Source: Rhodococcus yunnanensis NBRC 103083
GTDB lineage: Bacteria; Actinomycetota; Actinomycetes; Mycobacteriales; Mycobacteriaceae
DNA length: 64,000 nt
NCBI RefSeq assembly: GCF_001895005.1
Contig: NZ_BCXH01000007.1
Location: 62,001-126,000 of the forward strand
Reading direction: 5' to 3'
Both the position numbers and the translations under genes were made by a program. The notes beneath the pieces are model-generated. The model made no database searches, had not been told where the DNA came from, and saw only the letters and a program-made list of their open reading frames with translations. Within the stretch, counting starts at the first letter, position 1; every line of letters starts with the position of its first letter. Below are positions 19,801 to 26,658 of the stretch, piece by piece.

Positions 19801-19881
19801 CGGTTGGAGGCGGTCATCGATCTGGGAGTTCACAGGGGGCGGTTGATCAAGATCAACGAGACGTACCGGGTTGGTTCGTAG
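13879..19881 (+). CDS. Giant DUF4011 helicase-nuclease (Hhe-like defence protein)
   Basis: This 2000-aa protein has these regions in order: a strand-rich N-domain; a transglutaminase-like segment with Cys236 (FGTCIDLAV) and His262 (GHAFAGF); a DUF4011 region from about residue 396 (WKRSLLDLSTRNRLLNL); and an SF1 helicase with Walker A GPPGTGKS at 704-711, Walker B VVFDEASQ with Asp near 1326, HYRSQ, QGDERDV and NVAITRARRK. A Vsr/REase-like nuclease (HGYEVEANYGLSDFVLDVVV) lies near 1640 and a DUF3320-like tail near 1830-1880. DUF4011-helicase-Vsr proteins have been described as single-gene anti-phage candidates (Hhe; from recall). It probably unwinds and cuts invading DNA. The gene is intact and GC-rich. 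Residues 626-940 are duplicated at 33606-34550. Confidence 0.9.
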   Translation: MQDLGQEHNPFHTVVDGVSVEVHAHPAVNLALVHNGVPLITSVEVVNLSDADIVDAKVSVQLFGAGEQLSPQRVDVHDGTLRIGENIVWSNYSAIVPPIPHLRELNESHPATIAVTVSRLWGDDIHLNAPIRVLAHNEWFNAPVFFDSLAAFVQPNTKAVNSVLDAASNLLGTGTGDPSLGGYQKGPERAAQIAAGIYEALRHQQIRYIDPPASFEHTGQKIRTTAQVLDERFGTCIDLAVTYAACLEAVGIRPVVWLINGHAFAGFMRDESQLAHSTITEPNALINLVESGRVIPVEAKYYDPTEAGTFRQAVADARRHFADHSALRGVIAISSARKDGIRPLPSLDEIAVAKAETSSPVPVAVDLGLPVDLLDAHDTTDLVLDSTDTAPPRVQKWKRSLLDLSTRNRLLNLKPMREVIDLHVPTSGLALLDDLVHAGTDIELIAHDELSSIHELQGARRAQDVDDATILDYLRDRKRIHAVVTQDTYAARLKHLQRTAHTMFEETGNANLFLTFGGLIHTTSSGKDARAPLFLLPVKIVGGSGRSQFKLTVDTAGVSTPNYCLVEWLRIKHTASIPALENPPLDAHGIDIDEALKGIRSALVEHNLDFRIDETASVAICQFGTFGMWKDLTDHWDILEQSPIVRHLTHSAGESFRDSRRPDGSDIESVPVHELDVPVPIPADGSQLRAVALAADGHTFVLEGPPGTGKSQTITNLIAHTLAQGRTVLFVAEKQAALDVVKKRLDKVGLTKFTLDLHGKNQSANAIRDQLKRAIEHSTSYNNRSSAAKRADVRSHHVPLEDYPTKIHETNGVDHSLWSAYDTTLGLGDGPSATIPATFVANPSVSVPEITSALQQFERAARSISISAENPWSIAGIIDAHATDDDFLSVAARSAASLDAVLRSSTVHYAVEQVPSPETLELLLPQARRQIGRSIPPADALTTTQSSQWAASKQALFAEISLLQQQCGPLTSVFTPSFIERGDADTLALAAEEAGKGMFGKKKRAEQFARELAPALLPGVQLDSEAALPLLRSVPGARELTAQTVQHMHLLLTQFAPATWNPLGSDAAHQLQPSFEYVEQTSNFVRTQPQLWQLLCTTGPLSPQDIDTLDGVAHAWRTWRQILGTSDDDIDRWRNNSHWFTAWQRDSQLWLGAVHTDGSAPIRQWSTMTAFLNPLRTAGLNDLVHELLTGAIPANQAEIAFMRGVAQTSLSERRRKHGLTHFDRAIKDGQIDDFANASAASRSEQVSALPAALLERRSFQAGSLTGDVGHLRRALDAKRGGTTFRQLMNRYSNYILEATPCFFVSPTSLAQFVPPGSVTFDLVVFDEASQVTVPQAIGALGRGRSAVIVGDSQQMPPTSIGVVSTNDGDDYTEDDEVIPEDLDSILTEAVESGVPRLWLSWHYRSQDESLIAFSNEKYYEGRLASLPSPGGDDTAGVEWRRVDGHFNRETKDRVRTNIVEAEAIVAEIRSRLSNAHLASQSIGVVTFNAQQQTLVRDLLEGSGDPLILDQLREDRDDGIFVKNLENVQGDERDVILFSAAFSKKPDDPKLPLNFGPLTRTGGEKRLNVAITRARRKVIIYTSFEPTDIDLARTRSVGIAHLRGYLEQAAQASRTDDDRPTHSRAASDEIQTGLVRSLRDHGYEVEANYGLSDFVLDVVVREPGSEQWQVAILLDGPQWAKRPTVADRDLTPQLLESMMHWGSSVRVWLPDWIDNPAAVIAQVGDAVALSKARMAARQAEIDAAAEAQAAAIASAASAVEETLDLPDDFAPDSDRWTKPDPEDASVPEPVESVLVSRVAVEEPSLSFEEPRDWHGRGIAYIEAPTSMLGVRDDLDRVHSPAVKNTIMRAVQETVAIEGPISLDRLARNVARRFGFDRVAAARRGFVLQSVPEELIERSEELGSFVWPKELDRTTWRGFRKTQTDLTRPLSEVAPEEIINAMMTVCARSGQPDYDSLLRQTLQTFNQKRLTGPTRVRLEAVIDLGVHRGRLIKINETYRVGS
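15755..16699 (+). repeat. Long direct repeat, copy A (inside the DUF4011 helicase gene)
   Basis: These 945 bp recur at 33606-34550 in the same orientation, with a constant offset of 17,851 bp at both ends, so no indels. I count about 12 substitutions by eye, roughly 98-99% identity. Copy A covers helicase codons 626-940, including the Walker A motif. Confidence 0.95.
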
Positions 19882-20491
19882 CGTTCTGGGCGTGCACGAA
19901 CGTCCTTCACTCGGTCCCCGGCGGCCGGAGGATGTAACTGCGAAGAAGAGTGTACATTGCTGGACAAGTCGAGACCGGGGGTCCAGTCTGATGCTCGGCA
20001 CTTCGCGATAGCGGTAACCGGGGTGGTCAACCAGCAGAGCTCGCGATCACGGCGGCGACATCGATCGCCGCAGCGTTTGTCAGCTTCGGCGCTTCAGCTG
20101 TCGTCGACACGGCCAAATCCGCACAGTCCATATAGAGGTTTGGATCGCTGATTCGCGACGGGATTGCAGCCCTGGCCATCTCGAAGAACATCGGCCGAGG
20201 CGTTTCGCATCGGCGCAGATCTGGCGTGGTGCAGCGAGTATTGTTGCGCCTCAGATCGATCGGCAAGAGGGATGTCGACGCGGCTCGTCGTACCCCCCAA
20301 ACGAAACATCGACGAGCTGTTTGCGAATGGAAGCAAACCGAAGGCCTCCGAGCTGGAGAACTGTGCCCGATCGGAGGGATGGACATCACGCTGAAATAAG
20401 AAACGCCGATGGGCAGCGGATCGATCCCTTCGGTAACGAAGTGACTCGAAGAAGCCCCTGCAAACCACACACCGATCGATTGGGACTTGCC
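19882..20491. other. Mostly non-coding, with one gene fragment
   Basis: No intact gene is seen between the helicase stop and the small ORF at 20492. The only recognisable item is the truncated WXG-type toxin start on the minus strand at 20027-20179. Confidence 0.4.
20027..20179 (-). pseudogene. 5' fragment of an ESX-type toxin gene
   Basis: A 50-codon frame from ATG 20179 reads DPNLYMDCADLAVSTTAE and AAAIDVAAVIASSAG. This is the typical first 40 residues of type VII-secreted toxins of this group (compare DPDTYYAAANVCFRVA in the intact toxin at 7719-8963). It ends at a TGA right where such proteins continue with a GMAG motif. No remaining body of the toxin lies downstream. Confidence 0.45.
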
Positions 20492-20866
20492 TTGAAGAAC
20501 GATTACTCCCACATCAAGGGGCTGGCGGACATCTATTTGGAGGACAGTTTCGTCCTGTCCATATCGGAAGCCCCCAACGAGATCGCATTTGCGCTCGATG
20601 CAGTGCTCACCCCTGCGAACCCGCAATACCAACCACCGAAACCTGACGAACAATATTGCTACGCACGTGGCACATTGATATTTGAGGACGTTACCGCCGT
20701 CAAGTGGGTGACCCGGTCCGAACAGCAATACACAGATGTAACAGGTGACGTCGACCTGGGGAACATCGACTCGCTGAATTTCGAGCCTGGCCTGTACTCG
20801 GTCGAGGGTGATTGGGGGTCCGTCGAAATTCGTTCACCACGCGAACCAGAGTTCTTGCTCGATTGA
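20492..20866 (+). CDS. Small acidic hypothetical protein
   Basis: Starting at the TTG at 20492, the frame encodes about 124 residues of an acidic, strand-rich protein (LADIYLEDSFVLSI, GTLIFEDVTAVKW, SPREPEFLLD). It resembles small immunity proteins in size, charge and place next to a toxin fragment, but I cannot assign a family. The upstream part of the longer frame (from 20321) has poor coding character. Confidence 0.5.
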   Translation: MKNDYSHIKGLADIYLEDSFVLSISEAPNEIAFALDAVLTPANPQYQPPKPDEQYCYARGTLIFEDVTAVKWVTRSEQQYTDVTGDVDLGNIDSLNFEPGLYSVEGDWGSVEIRSPREPEFLLD

Positions 20867-21062
20867 TTCCGAAACGACGCTCCTACAGATGTCAAGTGGC
20901 GAGCGCTAGGCTATCCTGCCGGAGTGCAGTGAAGACTCTCGCTCGACCTATCGGCCGCAGGAATCTCGGCTCGGACCGCTGTAGTTGCGGCTCGCGTCGC
21001 TGGATACCGCTGGAGGACCGAACAATCAAACTGACAACCCCTTTCACCGGATGGGTCGAGTA

Positions 21063-21317
21063 ATGAAGAACGGAAGATTCGAAGATTTCGACCTGGCCCG
21101 GGTGGTCACTGACAACCTGGTTTCTCTTGGCATCCGGCGGGGCGATCCGGTTACGATCCTCGAAACACTCGGCGACCACTACCTGGTCCAGGCAGTGAAC
21201 ATGAACGATTACCTCCAAATGCCCTGGGGCGATGCCGAACATAGCGATCTGGAACCCTCCGACGGAACCGACGAGAATGGCAATTCGCTGGTCCGGCCCA
21301 TTCCCGGTCCCCCATAG
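21063..21317 (+). CDS. Small hypothetical protein
   Basis: From ATG 21063 (MKNGRFEDFDLARVV) the frame gives an 84-aa protein with a compact fold-like core (GIRRGDPVTILETLGDHYLV) and an acidic, proline-rich tail. No family is recognised. It lies 15 bp upstream of the putative small membrane-protein ORF at 21333, so the two may be one transcript. Confidence 0.5.
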   Translation: MKNGRFEDFDLARVVTDNLVSLGIRRGDPVTILETLGDHYLVQAVNMNDYLQMPWGDAEHSDLEPSDGTDENGNSLVRPIPGPP

Positions 21318-21332
21318 AAACATCTGGTCGAG

Positions 21333-21608
21333 GTGTTTGAGGTAGACCATGAATTAAGCCCCACCGGTCACTGGGTGTACCCGGTGGACGCCCTCGTCGA
21401 CTCACTGATCCAGCTGTTCGCCGTCCTTCTTACCGGTACGCTGGCTGTAGCCTTTGTCTTCTGGTTCATCACCAAGATCCACTGGGACATAGCTCAGCGT
21501 GTCCATCTCGGCGTGGACCTCCAGTTTGACAGTCAGCGTTCGGCCACGAGTCTGTCTTCTGCTGCGCGCGTTCCGAGTTCGATACGTGCAGCGGGGTTGT
21601 CGTTGTAG
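21333..21608 (+). CDS. Possible single-span membrane protein
   Basis: A GTG-started frame of 91 codons has one strong transmembrane segment (LFAVLLTGTLAVAFVFWFI) near residues 28-46. The last 25 codons overlap the 3' end of the convergent gene at 21533-22315 and have poor composition. It is likely a real but possibly truncated small gene. Confidence 0.35.
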   Translation: MFEVDHELSPTGHWVYPVDALVDSLIQLFAVLLTGTLAVAFVFWFITKIHWDIAQRVHLGVDLQFDSQRSATSLSSAARVPSSIRAAGLSL

Positions 21609-22315
21609 AAGCGGATCCATCTGGCCAGCACCATTGGGTGGATATCTACCCGTCGGCAGTCGAGCTCGATGAGAGGTTCGGTCGGCAGCTTTTCGATCCT
21701 CCACAACGGTGTCGTGTTCCGCCGGGTGAGGGAAGTTGCCGGATCGACACGAATGGCGATGGCGGCGTACGTCCTGGCGGCAAAGGACACGTCGACGACG
21801 GCGTCCCATGTCACCTCGGACTCGTACGACCAGCCGCGTCGACGAATCCCCTCCGCGGTGAGTTCGATCGTTCCGTTGCGTATCGAACGAGTAATCAGAG
21901 GAACGAAGAAAGTCGCAAGAAACGCGCCCATCACGCCGCAGATCATCAGCATCGCACCACCAGCGGCGAAGCCAAATGCGATCAGGACGACCACCAGCGA
22001 CCCGACCACCGCGGCGAGCAGCGGCAAGCCACGAGAGTCGTAACGCAGGCTCGACGCCGTGACCGACGGACGCACGGCCTCACCCACGTTGCGCGACGGT
22101 TGATTGCTCCACGCGAAAGCTGCAGTGGCCGTGATGAACACCGCGAAGAACCCCGTGGCGAGAGCGGACGCTACTTGACCGGTGATGACACTGGATCCAG
22201 CCACTATCAGGGCAATCAGCACAAGAACGCCTGCGAACATACTGCCCAGAACCAACTGCACCCGCGGGACAGGGAAACCGGGAAGCTCGTCAGCGCGGTG
22301 ATCAGAAAATTGCAT
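21533..22315 (-). CDS. Membrane protein of a WXG100 operon
   Basis: The 260-aa protein has four hydrophobic segments in two pairs (residues about 20-70 and 95-140) and a cytosolic C-terminal domain of about 110 residues rich in strands (TIELTAEGIRRRGW, WDAVVDVSF), which resembles a PH-like domain. It overlaps the preceding gene by 14 bp and is last in the operon starting at 23563. It may be an immunity or accessory protein for the secreted protein upstream. No family name is assigned. Confidence 0.6.
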   Translation of the reverse strand: MQFSDHRADELPGFPVPRVQLVLGSMFAGVLVLIALIVAGSSVITGQVASALATGFFAVFITATAAFAWSNQPSRNVGEAVRPSVTASSLRYDSRGLPLLAAVVGSLVVVLIAFGFAAGGAMLMICGVMGAFLATFFVPLITRSIRNGTIELTAEGIRRRGWSYESEVTWDAVVDVSFAARTYAAIAIRVDPATSLTRRNTTPLWRIEKLPTEPLIELDCRRVDIHPMVLARWIRFYNDNPAARIELGTRAAEDRLVAER

Positions 22316-23006
22316 CCCAAGCCCCCGTTACCAATTCGCCGATCGCGGAACCTGTGTCAGCAATTGCTGCGGCGCCGTCGCCGATTGCATCGTCCACGCT
22401 ACCCAATCCTTCACTGTAGAGAGTATCTACGGCGCCCGAGGTGAAGATCCCGACCACCGCCCCACCAAGTGCGCCGACGGCGGTGCCGACTATCGGTATC
22501 GGGATGGCAGTCCCGATCAACGCACCGGCAGCGACCGCCGCGCCGAAGCCGAGTCCGCCCGAGACGATAGCCTGGTCGACCGGTTCACCGGTGTAGATGT
22601 CGTAGGCAATACCGGCGATTGCAAGCCCTCCCCCGAGACGACCCGTGATTCGACCTGCCTTGCCATCGACGTTCTTGGCTAGCTCTGACACGTCGTCTGC
22701 GTTTCGGGCGAGGGTCCGCGACCAATCGAAATCCCGATAGATCCGAGCCGCCGACGTACCGGGCGATGCCGATCGGGCGAGTTCCAGGCATCGGCCGGAC
22801 TCGCGCATCAAGAAGTCGGCCTGCTTGGTCATCTTCGCGACGGCTGCTTCCGATGTCGGTCCGTCCCATGCCGCATCGGAGTTGTTGCGTGCGGAATACA
22901 AGCTCTCGCTTGCGCCTTCGATCTCCGCCGCGAGAGAGTTTCGTAGCCACGACGCGACGGCTCGCACCGCTTCCGGGTCTCCGTCGATTCCAGTGTCGAT
23001 TGACAT
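22302..23006 (-). CDS. WXG-type secreted protein with hydrophobic glycine-rich C-terminus
   Basis: The 234-aa protein has an N-terminal helical hairpin of about 100 residues with a WxG turn (DAAWDGPTSEAA), followed by a long Gly/Ala/Ile-rich hydrophobic region (GGLAIAGIAYDIY, ALIGTAIPIPIVGTAVGALGG) that could insert in membranes. No catalytic C-terminal module is seen, so it may be a pore-forming effector or a carrier. It follows the frameshifted WXG100 gene after a 3-bp gap and is followed by a membrane-protein gene. Confidence 0.65.
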   Translation of the reverse strand: MSIDTGIDGDPEAVRAVASWLRNSLAAEIEGASESLYSARNNSDAAWDGPTSEAAVAKMTKQADFLMRESGRCLELARSASPGTSAARIYRDFDWSRTLARNADDVSELAKNVDGKAGRITGRLGGGLAIAGIAYDIYTGEPVDQAIVSGGLGFGAAVAAGALIGTAIPIPIVGTAVGALGGAVVGIFTSGAVDTLYSEGLGSVDDAIGDGAAAIADTGSAIGELVTGAWDAIF

Positions 23007-23009
23007 CGG

Positions 23010-23289
23010 TCACTCGGTCCACGACGCCGAATTGATCGTATCGGCCGCCGCGAGGTCCTGCTCGGAGTATCGGTCGACGCACTCCGTGAGAACGTTGCCG
23101 AGACCAGCCAGAGCCGACGCCAACTCTCGACTCCGCGAAGATCGAGAGCATCCCCAGTATGGCGGCAGTTCCGACACCTACGTCGACGTCCACGGGGAGC
23201 GTCGCCGCGAGTTCGTCCACTGGAACCGACGCTTCGGCGAGCTTTCGGGCCTCACGACGTAACGTGTCTTGGTCGACGAAGAGGCTCAC
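23010..23289 (-). pseudogene. Frameshifted WXG100-type gene
   Basis: A GTG at 23289 opens a frame (LFVDQDTLRREARKL, LPVDVDVGVG, LSIFAE) that changes to another frame near 23130, where it continues naturally (RELASALAGLGNVL, ADTINSASW) to a TGA at 23010. Joined, it would be a ~93-aa WXG100-like protein of normal length, so a single-base deletion or insertion explains the break. The start overlaps the preceding gene as GTGA. A sequencing error is the alternative. Confidence 0.6.
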
Positions 23290-23563
23290 CGGCTGGCGGT
23301 CCGTTCATGATCGGGCACAACAACATCGAGGGAATCAGATCGAACGGTGCTGATTCCCACAATGAGTGGAGCTGCGCTGTGGGCAGGACCATCCACGGTT
23401 CGTCCGGCCCAACGCACGTATGCAGACGGTCCAGCGCCGAGTACCCGAGCAGCGCCGACCGCCCATCGCGAGTGATCCGCAACCTCACTCGCGCGTTCGA
23501 TGAAGACTCCGTCTCCTCGATGCACGGTGCATAGACGACTGGTGGGAAGTTCTTCGGAATCAT
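23286..23563 (-). pseudogene. Frameshifted SAV_915-type gene
   Basis: From ATG 23563, with an excellent GAGGAGG upstream, the frame encodes a SAV_915/SseB-like protein (DGRSALLGYSALDRL, GPDEPWMVLPTAQL). This small family commonly precedes WXG100 genes in actinobacteria. Near 23330 the frame must shift once to reach the natural end (SLDVVVPDHERT), whose TGA overlaps the next start as GTGA. Without the shift, the frame runs on antisense-like into the next gene. A single-base lesion or sequencing error is implied. Confidence 0.6.
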
Positions 23564-23730
23564 CGATGCTGCCTCCTCGATCGAGCAGCCCGTCAAGACC
23601 GCCTACAGGATCAGACGCACACCGAGGACGATCGGTTCCCCAATTCAGCTATCGAGCAGCCCCAGTTCCTCCTGTAGCTCCACTGCCTGGCTGCCGGCCA
23701 CAGTGGTGGTCGGTCCGCCACACCGTGGGG

Positions 23731-23905
23731 TCGGCCGCGTTCGCCGAGGTCATGGAGTCGCAGGCGCGGGACTACGTCGACTTCGGTGCGACGTTCTCTG
23801 CCGCCACGGCCGCTGGTGCCGCTGGGATCGGCCCGAAGATCTTCATCTCCGACGCCGACTCCGCTGTGCTGGTGATGGAGGATTTCACCGGAGCCGACGT
23901 CAAAT
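23731..23905 (+). pseudogene. Internal fragment of a phosphotransferase gene
   Basis: A block of about 175 bp is close to 90% identical by eye to 9755-9911 and encodes the same N-lobe piece (MESQARDYVDFGATFS, GIGPKIFISDADSA, VMEDFTG). Both flanks are unrelated to kinases. It is an orphan piece, not a gene, and shows that kinase-derived DNA has been copied around this region. Confidence 0.7.
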
Positions 23906-24166
23906 GGGGCCTCTGGGGCTGCGTGAACCACAAGCTCTCTGATGCCTGGGACTTCGACTGCCACAAATCCGCTGCAGTGGCATCTACGGCAGCGACCACC
24001 TGACCGGCTTGGGCAGCCCAATCGTCGACGACCATGTCGTCTCCGCCGTCCGATGTCGGCCGCAGCGCGCTGAAATGCATTTCAAACAGGACTACCTGGT
24101 GGCACACAGCAACCGCGACACCCGTGACTACTGGCCACCGCTTGCACCGGCGGCTCTCCTCGCGGT

Positions 24167-25065
24167 TCACGTGCACTGGCCGAACGGGAGAAGTTCTGGG
24201 TGGGCGGCCAACGTCGTCGCGACCGCATCCACCATCGCGATACCGTCCTGGAATGATCCAGACGTCGGCTTCGCAGCAACGGCCACTGCCGAAAATCCCT
24301 CTGACACTTCGATGATTCCGAGTTGTCGAACGAGATAGCCCCTCGCTCGTCGGGCCCCCATCCTCCCTTGAACAGGGCGCCATCGAAACACCCCGTCCCC
24401 ACTGCTGCTCCGACGTCACCTCATTCATCAAAGCGACGACCTCGGGCCCATCTCGAGGCAGGGAGTTCCGACGTGAACTGTGCCTGTCGCGTAATGGTCC
24501 ATTAGGATTGCCCGAAGGCCGAAAAGCCCTCTCTCGTCTTCTCGGGTTGCACGACGGTGCCGTCGTCACCGCCCTCGAGCAGAATTTGTTCGACGGCGGC
24601 CGCCGCGCTCGCCGAGCCGCCCAGGCTCTGCCACAACGCATCTGCAGCACCGTTGTCCGAGTTCATGATCGCGGCTGCGGCAGCAGCCGATGCGCCAGAT
24701 CCATCATTGCGTAGCGCTGCAATCGCGAGTGGCACTTTGATCGTCGACCATGAGACTCCTGTCGACCAGTCTCCGAGTGCGTGAACCTGCCCGCCACCGA
24801 CAGGCATGTAGGCCATACCCAGTGCCCCATCGAATTGCGCCGCAACCGACTCGAATTCATCGCGCAACAACATTGCGGTACTGGGCGGAGCCGGCGCTTC
24901 CTCCACTCGCTCTGGATATTCTGGCGCCGTGACCAGTACGGTCGATAGTTGCGGACGAGCGCTACCTTCAACGTCGCGAGTCGGTACCGTGCTGGAAGCC
25001 AGCGAGAGGATTCCTACACACAAGCTCGTCACACCCAGAACCCGCAACTTTCTCTCAGTAGACAT
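24167..25065 (-). pseudogene. Secreted serine hydrolase (class A beta-lactamase-like), interrupted
   Basis: From ATG 25065 the frame encodes a signal peptide (MSTERKLRVLGVTSL) and a beta-lactamase-like domain with the active-site Ser-x-x-Lys as SWSTIKVPLA and the SDN-like MNSDNGAAD. A TAA at 24505 stops it after SAFGQS, yet the same frame continues naturally (WTITRQAQFTSELP). With further frame changes, the C-terminal part (EVVALMNEVTSEQQWG, KGGWGPD, AMVDAVATTL) runs to 24167. The joined protein would be the usual ~300 aa. One stop and at least two frameshifts make it a pseudogene. Confidence 0.65.
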
Positions 25066-25244
25066 GAACGGACGACTTCGGCGAACGGGCAGGAGGTGAT
25101 CGTAGTACCGACCACCGACGACGCGTATGCGTTCACTGGTCCGGCAGCGGCCGGGCAGGTTTGGGCTCCAGGTGGCAGCGACACCACGACAGGAACGGAT
25201 GGAACCTTGGTTGGGCTGACGTTGCGGAGATGACGAGACCACAT

Positions 25245-25570
25245 CACCGTCGACCACGTCGATCTCGACGACGACGTCGTACCACGAGACCACGACCGCT
25301 CCCGTCACCGAAGTCCCCGTCGAGCCGACTCCGTTGCCGGTACCCGAGGAGATCGCGCCACCGGTCGCCGAATACACGGCTCCGGCCACCGCATCCGAGC
25401 AAGCTCGGATTCAGCAGGCACCAGTCGAACAGGCGCCCGCACAACAGGCACCTCAGGAGTCGGAACCCGCGCAGAAGGCTCCGCCAGAACTGCCGGATCC
25501 AGGGTTCGAACCCCGTCCGGGCTACCGACAGACAGCATTCGGCGGCCTTATGAGGGGCCGGCGAATTTCG
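25245..25570 (+). other. Possible fragment encoding a Thr/Pro-rich exported linker
   Basis: One plus-strand frame reads as Thr/Ser-rich, then Pro/Glu/Gln-rich sequence (TTSYHETTTAP, PTPLPVPEEIAPP, QQAPVEQAPAQQAP). This resembles the linker of a secreted or cell-wall protein. No start codon, signal peptide or folded domain belongs to it, and an upstream stop interrupts the frame. It is probably a gene remnant. Confidence 0.3.
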
Positions 25571-26305
25571 CTATCGGTTGGAGACAACCGCAGACTCGGC
25601 CATCTTGTCGTGAAACCCTTGCACGTTCGGCGAGTTGCTGATCGAGATGATCAAGGCAATCGAAAGACCCACAGTGGCAATGGTTCCGAGGAATCCCACC
25701 GTCCCGCCGTACAACATCGACGACATCGCACCGACGATGTCCTCGCTACTACCGAGCAGAATCATCGCCGAGATCGCAGAACCCAGATACATCGGCAGCA
25801 CGAACGCGTTCCGTTTGAACGATTGCGCGAGGGTGGGATTACCACCCGCCGCTGAGCGGACGGTGACACCCAGGATAAGTTTTCCGACTGTTGTGCCGAA
25901 AACACACTCACCGTATACGAAATACACGATCGCTCCCAGTGAGATCACCAGGCTGATCACACTGGAGGCCACCCGGTACGCGTCATAGTCGAAAGTGCTT
26001 CCCAAGGCGGCGGACGCGATCAGACTACCGACGAACGACACGATCGTCAGGAGTACGAAGTCGATAGCCCGTGCGGCGACGCGCACCCCGGTCGTTGCCA
26101 GCCGCTTACCGTCAAGGGTGTAATGGCCACCTGGTGCTGGACTCGGATGGTAGTGGGGTGGCTGGACAGGAGAAACATCGTGCGGTGGTACGAATTGCTG
26201 TGTCTGCCAGAGACCGTCGTTCATCGGACCTGGAGGTGGTGGAGGAGGAGGCGGCGTAGGTGTGCCTGGTTGTACGCCGTGGTCCCAAGGTTGTTCGTAC
26301 GTCAT
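25571..26305 (-). CDS. RDD-family membrane protein with proline-rich N-terminus
   Basis: Starting at ATG 26305 (MTYEQPWDHG), the 244-aa protein has a Pro/His-rich cytosolic tail of about 70 residues and then an RDD domain: RVAARAIDFVLL with the Arg and Asp, several transmembrane segments, the GTTVGKLILGV loop, and a closing FHDKMAE. RDD proteins are small membrane proteins of mostly unknown transport or envelope role. It is the first of several proline-tailed membrane proteins in this stretch. Confidence 0.85.
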   Translation of the reverse strand: MTYEQPWDHGVQPGTPTPPPPPPPPGPMNDGLWQTQQFVPPHDVSPVQPPHYHPSPAPGGHYTLDGKRLATTGVRVAARAIDFVLLTIVSFVGSLIASAALGSTFDYDAYRVASSVISLVISLGAIVYFVYGECVFGTTVGKLILGVTVRSAAGGNPTLAQSFKRNAFVLPMYLGSAISAMILLGSSEDIVGAMSSMLYGGTVGFLGTIATVGLSIALIISISNSPNVQGFHDKMAESAVVSNR

Positions 26306-26396
26306 GATGTGTCCGATGCTCGACAAATGGGTTCTTCGAAGCTTCACACGGACAGCACATTTCGGCTATCTGATGTTCGAATGAACCAGACTGCCG

Positions 26397-26615
26397 CTAC
26401 GGCGTCGTCGAATCAGTCCATTGAGCACCGTCGAACCAGCGCCGCTGACCCGGGTTCTGCGGATCCGCATACCAACCGGGAGCCACAAATGGCTGCGCCA
26501 CAAGCTGATTGGCTGATCTCCGGCTCGAACTCACCACCGCGTATACGATCGCGCCGACGACAATCACGGGTACCGCCACGACGACGAGAATGATCAAGAC
26601 ATGAAACGGGCTCAT
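26397..26615 (-). CDS. DUF2510 protein with one membrane span
   Basis: The 72-aa protein has a transmembrane helix at residues 5-28 (HVLIILVVVAVPVIVV) and a C-terminal DUF2510 motif (PGWYADPQNPGQRRWFDGAQWT), the Trp/Asp-rich module widespread on actinobacterial membrane proteins. Function is unknown. It lies between the RDD and DUF4190 genes in the same orientation. Confidence 0.8.
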   Translation of the reverse strand: MSPFHVLIILVVVAVPVIVVGAIVYAVVSSSRRSANQLVAQPFVAPGWYADPQNPGQRRWFDGAQWTDSTTP

Positions 26616-26658
26616 AGCGCCCACGTGATACCTCCTGCTGCTGGTGCTTCCGCCGACC

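Noticed and set aside
22585..23289. 234-codon frame starting at the WXG100 start
   Set aside because: After about 50 codons it becomes Arg-rich antisense-like sequence over the true downstream gene; the frameshifted WXG100 reading is better.
25495..25530. tRNA-like T-arm (GGGTTCGAACCCC) that might mark an attachment site
   Set aside because: No acceptor, D-arm or anticodon arm could be paired around it, and the sequence reads as a Pro-rich coding stretch.
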